In this document: positions 48,356 through 51,716 of the stretch, piece by piece
Layout: every line of letters starts with the position of its first letter
Position numbering within the stretch: position 1 is the stretch's first letter
Source of the DNA: JBOHER01 sp050701115
Lineage (GTDB): Bacteria; Actinomycetota; Actinomycetes; Mycobacteriales; Pseudonocardiaceae
Reading direction: 5' to 3'
DNA length: 51,716 nucleotides
Assembly: GCA_050701115.1 (NCBI GenBank)
Contig: JBOHER010000319.1
Span: 1-51,716, forward strand
The notes under the pieces: generated by a model
What the model was told of the DNA's origin: nothing
Database searches by the model: none
What the model saw: the letters and a program-made list of their open reading frames with translations, nothing else
Translations under genes and position numbers: made by a program

Positions 48356-49159
48356 TTAGCTCGCCTTCTCGGTCCGCAGGTCGCCGACCGGTCGCCGCGG
48401 CTCGACCGGTGCCAACTCCGGGCGCTTGGGGGCAAGGCCGTCCCCCATGGACTCGCCCCGCAGGTGCCTGCGGATCCAGGGCAGCAGGTGGGCGCGGGTC
48501 CACTCGATGTCTGAGCGGCGCAGGGAAATCCAGTTCGGTTGCTCGGTTTCCGGCCAGGGGTCGCGCCAGTCCTCCTCGGTCGGCACGCCGAGTAGTTCAG
48601 CGGTGCGCAGCGCGATCCGGCGGTGTGCTTCCGAGGTGAAGTGCAGCCGGTCCTCGCCCCATGCGCGCGGGTCGCGCAGTACGTCCATGGCCCACAGGTC
48701 GACCACCCGCGCGCCGTGCCGTTCCGCGGTGGCCCGCAGGTCGGCGTTGTAGATCGCGATCTTGGCGCGCAATCGGTTGACCACCGACACCTGCTTGGTG
48801 TCCGGCCCGGTGAACAGCAGCACGTCGATACCCGCCTGCCGGAGTCGCCGGATCATGTCGTCGACCTTGTCGGCGACCACGTCGGTGTCGGCCCCGGGGA
48901 CCAGAATGTCGTTGCCGCCCGCGCACACGCTGACCAGATCCGGGCGCAGTTCGAGCGCGACAGGCAGTTGCTCCTCGATGATCTCCGGTAGCGTTTTGCC
49001 GCGCAGGGCCAGGTTGGCGTACTTGAAGTGCGGCTGGCCCTCGGCCAGCATCGCCGCGAGCCGGTCGGCCCAGCCGAGAAACGTGCCATCGGGGAGCTCA
49101 TCGTTCATGCCCTCGGTGAAGCTGTCACCCAGGGCGATGTAGCTGGTGAACTCATGCAC
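48356..49159 (-). CDS. SGNH/GDSL-type esterase
   Basis: 267 residues from the GTG at 49159 (GGGAGAGG upstream). SYIALGDSFTEGMND is block I with the nucleophile Ser, VSVCAGGNDILVP is block III with Asn, and RLHFTSEAHRRIA is block V with the catalytic H (and preceding D-R-L). No signal peptide is visible, so it is likely cytoplasmic. The C-terminus adds about 60 residues (WTRAHLLPWIRRHLRGE) seen in the actinobacterial group of these enzymes. Substrate unknown. Confidence 0.9.
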   Translation of the reverse strand: MHEFTSYIALGDSFTEGMNDELPDGTFLGWADRLAAMLAEGQPHFKYANLALRGKTLPEIIEEQLPVALELRPDLVSVCAGGNDILVPGADTDVVADKVDDMIRRLRQAGIDVLLFTGPDTKQVSVVNRLRAKIAIYNADLRATAERHGARVVDLWAMDVLRDPRAWGEDRLHFTSEAHRRIALRTAELLGVPTEEDWRDPWPETEQPNWISLRRSDIEWTRAHLLPWIRRHLRGESMGDGLAPKRPELAPVEPRRPVGDLRTEKAS

Positions 49160-49499
49160 GTCGCCTCTCCCTTCATACGCGCCCCGTCGATCCCCTAGGC
49201 CGGATGCTCGCGCACACCGCGCGGTAGGCGGGTTCGCGAGCATCCAATACTTCGAGGATGACCGATCGGACGCGACCTACGCCACCGTCGGTTGATCGTA
49301 ATGTCACCGTATCGTTGCCCGCGAGTGGTTGGTTTCCGGCGCAATCGCGCAGGCAGGACGGGTGCGACTGGTCGGGAACGTCGTGCGTGATGGGAGTTTT
49401 GCCGGCGCTGGGTGATGTGGTGGAACTCTCGGTTCCACCGACCGTGTCGTGGGGATGCTTAGCCTTACCTTTCTGTCCCGGATCGGGCAGGCTAGGGGC
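49160..49499. other. Intergenic region between SGNH and DUF3159 genes, with an inverted repeat
   Basis: Contains a perfect 11-bp inverted repeat, GGATGCTCGCG (49202-49212) and CGCGAGCATCC (49235-49245), with a 22-nt loop, 43 bp ahead of the SGNH start on its strand; it may be an operator or attenuator. A plus frame at 49258-49503 exists but has no recognised features. The promoter of the DUF3159 gene must lie near 49460-49495. Confidence 0.5.
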
Positions 49500-50165
49500 G
49501 TGAACGACATGCAGGCCCGCGCCGATGCGCCCGAACGTGAGTCGCTCGGCGCGCTGCTCGGTGGTCGCCGCGGCGCGCTGGACGCCAGCATGCCGCCCGT
49601 CGCGTTCGTGCTCGGATGGCTGCTGGCGGGTCGATCGATCGCCTGGGGAGCGGCCGCCGCGATCGCGGTCGGCTCCCTGATCGGCGTCATCCGGTTGTCC
49701 CGCGGCGAGAGGGCCCGCGCTGTGCTGCTCAGCCTTACCGCGGTCGTGCTCGCCGCCGTGGTGGCGCTCTATACCGGGCGGGCCCAGGACTTCTTTCTGA
49801 TCCAGTTGCTGGCCAACCTGGCGAGCGCGCTGGTGTGGGCGGCCAGCATCGTGATCCGCTGGCCGTTGCTCGGGGTCGTGCTCGGCGGCGTGCTCGGCCA
49901 GAAAACCCGATGGCGCCGTGACCCCGCACTGCTGCGCGCTTATTCGCTGGCCAGCTGGGTCTGGGTATTCGGTCAGTACACCGTGCGGGTGGTGGTCTTC
50001 GGCGCGCTGTGGTGGGCTGGGCAGGTGGTCTGGCTCGGAGTGGCCCGGACGGTGCTGACCTGGCCGCTGGTGGCGCTCACCATCGCGGTCAGCGGCTGGG
50101 TGCTGCACCGGAGCCTTCCCGCGGATCACCCCGGCATCAGGCATCCCCGCGTCGAACGGCCATGA
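49500..50165 (+). CDS. DUF3159 family membrane protein
   Basis: 221 residues from the GTG at 49500. A GRRGALDASMPPVAFVLGWL head is characteristic, followed by four to five hydrophobic segments (VLLSLTAVVLAAVVALYTGR, FFLIQLLANLASALVWAASI, LLGVVLGGVLGQ) and WRRDPALLRAYSLASWVWVF. No Shine-Dalgarno is visible; GGCAGGCTA upstream may be the -10 of a leaderless mRNA. The family is uncharacterised and conserved in Actinobacteria. It overlaps the next gene by ATGA. Confidence 0.9.
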   Translation: MNDMQARADAPERESLGALLGGRRGALDASMPPVAFVLGWLLAGRSIAWGAAAAIAVGSLIGVIRLSRGERARAVLLSLTAVVLAAVVALYTGRAQDFFLIQLLANLASALVWAASIVIRWPLLGVVLGGVLGQKTRWRRDPALLRAYSLASWVWVFGQYTVRVVVFGALWWAGQVVWLGVARTVLTWPLVALTIAVSGWVLHRSLPADHPGIRHPRVERP

Positions 50166-51716
50166 CCGTCGAGGCCGCTCGAGGTGACGTTCGCTGGGGC
50201 AGCGGTGCCGCGCGGGGCGTGCTCGCCGCGACCATCCTGGGCTCGGGGATGGCCATGCTGGACAGCACCGTCGTCAACGTCGCGCTACCGCATATCGGTA
50301 CCGAATTGGCTGCGTCGGTGTCCGGCCTGCAGTGGATCCTGGACGGCTATCTGATCGCGCTGGCCGCTCTCATCCTGATCGCCGGATCGCTTGGCGACCG
50401 CTACGGCAGGCGCAGGGTCTTCCTGATCGGCGTCGTCTGGTTCGCGGTCGCATCCGTGCTGTGCGGGCTGGCCCAGTCCACCGAGATGCTGGTCGTGGCG
50501 CGAGTGCTGCAGGGCGTGGGCGGGGCACTGCTCACCCCCGGCTCTCTGGCGATCCTGCAGGCTTCGTTCGCGCGCGAGTACCGGGCGCGGGCGATCGGTG
50601 CGTGGTCCGGCCTGGGCGGCATCGCGGCCGCCGCCGGCCCGGTCGTCGGCGGGCTGCTGGTGCAGGTGTGGTCGTGGCGGCTGGCGTTTCTGATCAATCT
50701 GCCGCTCGCCGTGCTGTGCGTGCTGCTGACCAGGAGGTATGTTCCGGAATCCTGCGACGACCTGCGGGGCGGCAGGCCTGACGTCGCGTCCTCGGCGCTC
50801 GGCGCTGTGGGGCTGGCCGGGATCACGGTCGCCCTGGTGGAAGCGCCGGTCCGGGGTGCAGGCGATCCGATGGTGCTCGGGGCCGGGCTGGTCGGGCTGC
50901 TGGGTATCGCGGTGTTCGTCGGCATACAGCTGCGCAGCCGCGAGCCGCTGGTGCCGCCGGTGTTGTTCGCCGACCGCACCTTCGTGCTGTCCAACGGGCT
51001 GACGTTCGTGGTGTACGCGGCGCTGGGCGGGGTGATGATGCTGCTGGTGCTGCAGTTGCAGATCTCACTCGGGTACTCGCCGATCGCTGCTGGGCTGGCC
51101 GGGCTGCCGATCACCCTGGTGATGCTGGTGCTGTCCGGGAAATCAGGTCTGCTCGCTCAGCGGAACGGCCCTCGGATGCAGTTGGTCGCCGGTCCGTTGA
51201 TCATCGCGGCCGGGATGCTGCTGTTGCTGCGGGTGGTCCCTGGGTCGTCCTACCCGGGTGCGGTGCTGCCCGCGGTGGTGGTGTTCGGTGCCGGTCTGGT
51301 CATCGTGGTCGCGCCGGTGACGGCGACAGTGCTGGCTGCAGCGCCCGACCGGTACGCGGGTGTGGCGTCCGGAGTGAACAACGCTGTAGCGCGCACCGGT
51401 TCTCTGCTGGCTATCGCCGTCCTGCCGGTGGTTGCCGGGTTGACCGGTGCGGCTTACGCCGATCCTGCGGCCTTGACGGCCGCCTGGCAGATGGCCCTGT
51501 GGGTGTGCGCCGGTCTGACGGTGCTCGGTGGTGTGCTGGCGCTTGGCGTGTCCAATGATGTACTCGGACCCCAGCAGGCACCGGCCCCGTCGGCCCCGTC
51601 TGCACCACCGGCCCTGTCTGCACCTTTGGCCCCGTCTGCACCACCGGACCCTTCTGCACCCGATGACGCTCCCCACCTGGGCGAATGCCTGCACTGCGGG
51701 GTGGAAGGCCCACCCA
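50162..51716 (+). CDS. DHA2/EmrB-QacA-type MFS multidrug exporter, incomplete at the window end
   Basis: 518 codons visible, no stop. MLDSTVVNVALPHIGTELAA is the DHA2 start (motif D1), GDRYGRRRVF motif A, and about 14 hydrophobic helices follow, with VVARVLQGVGGALLTPGSLA as motif B/C. After the last helix is a Pro/Ala/Ser-rich low-complexity tail (about 51587-51660) and then ECLHCGVEGPP, a Cys-x-x-Cys end seen in some actinobacterial relatives. It is coupled to the DUF3159 gene. Drug range unknown. Confidence 0.93.
   Translation, partial: MTVEAARGDVRWGSGAARGVLAATILGSGMAMLDSTVVNVALPHIGTELAASVSGLQWILDGYLIALAALILIAGSLGDRYGRRRVFLIGVVWFAVASVLCGLAQSTEMLVVARVLQGVGGALLTPGSLAILQASFAREYRARAIGAWSGLGGIAAAAGPVVGGLLVQVWSWRLAFLINLPLAVLCVLLTRRYVPESCDDLRGGRPDVASSALGAVGLAGITVALVEAPVRGAGDPMVLGAGLVGLLGIAVFVGIQLRSREPLVPPVLFADRTFVLSNGLTFVVYAALGGVMMLLVLQLQISLGYSPIAAGLAGLPITLVMLVLSGKSGLLAQRNGPRMQLVAGPLIIAAGMLLLLRVVPGSSYPGAVLPAVVVFGAGLVIVVAPVTATVLAAAPDRYAGVASGVNNAVARTGSLLAIAVLPVVAGLTGAAYADPAALTAAWQMALWVCAGLTVLGGVLALGVSNDVLGPQQAPAPSAPSAPPALSAPLAPSAPPDPSAPDDAPHLGECLHCGVEGPP
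51587..51660 (+). repeat. Low-complexity tandem repeats in the MFS C-terminal tail
   Basis: Imperfect 12-15-bp repeats of CCCCGTCTGCACCACCGG type encode a run of Ala-Pro-Ser-Ala-Pro-Pro. The slippage-prone sequence probably varies in length among strains and forms a disordered cytoplasmic linker before the Cys-x-x-Cys end. Confidence 0.6.

Noticed and set aside
49258..49503. 81-codon plus-strand frame before the DUF3159 gene
   Set aside because: No RBS, no recognised pattern, and it would contain the expected promoter of the next gene.
1..51716. tRNA, rRNA or riboswitch genes
   Set aside because: No cloverleaf with conserved T-loop sequence and no known riboswitch consensus was seen in the intergenic regions; a covariance-model scan was not possible here.

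Overview
The window is high-GC DNA (roughly 70 percent by eye) with dense, often 4-bp-overlapping genes, GTG and TTG starts and apparently leaderless genes. It carries DUF397/DUF5753 regulators, a DUF222-HNH (13E12-type) gene, a CE1758/CE1759-type luciferase-like pair, an AfsR/SARP regulator and ectABC plus ectD. This fits a chromosomal segment of a filamentous actinomycete, most likely Pseudonocardiaceae (Amycolatopsis, Saccharomonospora, Prauserella and relatives). The genus is inferred from gene content only.

Layout. (1) 1-5.9 kb, metals: the tail of a class V aminotransferase, an ArsR/CDF pair divergent across a clear operator, a decayed ATPase, and a copper operon csoR-copZ-(His-rich secreted protein)-copA. 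(2) 5.9-10.4 kb: a Phd/PIN pair with a damaged toxin, idi, two overlapping genes that look like the two halves of a copper amine oxidase, and an HTH regulator divergent from a DUF2231 membrane protein. (3) 10.4-18.4 kb: a tightly overlapping minus-strand set (histidine phosphatase, two GT-B glycosyltransferases, APH-like kinase, GT2 glycosyltransferase, HPr-kinase-like protein). It abuts a headless DUF5753 regulator and then a frameshifted lasso-peptide-cyclase-like fragment and a PqqD/RRE protein. It looks like the remains of a modified-peptide locus. (4) 18.5-24.1 kb: LapA-like protein, luciferase-like monooxygenase with flavin reductase, a membrane/PPOX fusion, MFS exporter, intact Phd/PIN pair, CsbD.

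(5) 24.3-28.5 kb: an Asp23/Gls24 envelope-stress operon led by an ECF sigma factor and an anti-sigma-type zinc motif fused to an Asp23-like domain. (6) 28.5-33.2 kb: TetR, SDR and acyl-CoA ligase sharing an operator, then a DUF222-HNH gene. (7) 33.2-41.3 kb: PP2C fragment, a giant patatin-like membrane protein, thioredoxin, methyltransferase, a DUF559 nuclease gene flanked by inverted arrays of a 21-bp repeat, an Abi-alpha protein and DUF445. (8) 41.4-51.7 kb: ectABC and ectD split by a MITE-like repeat, an AfsR-type regulator, SGNH hydrolase, DUF3159 protein, and a DHA2 exporter that runs off the end.

Two related families of short, non-coding, inverted-end repeats (72-134 bp, five copies) sit between genes. 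The most unusual structures are the repeat-bracketed DUF559 gene with two perfect DnaA-box sequences upstream, the split amine-oxidase-like pair, and the decayed peptide-modification locus.
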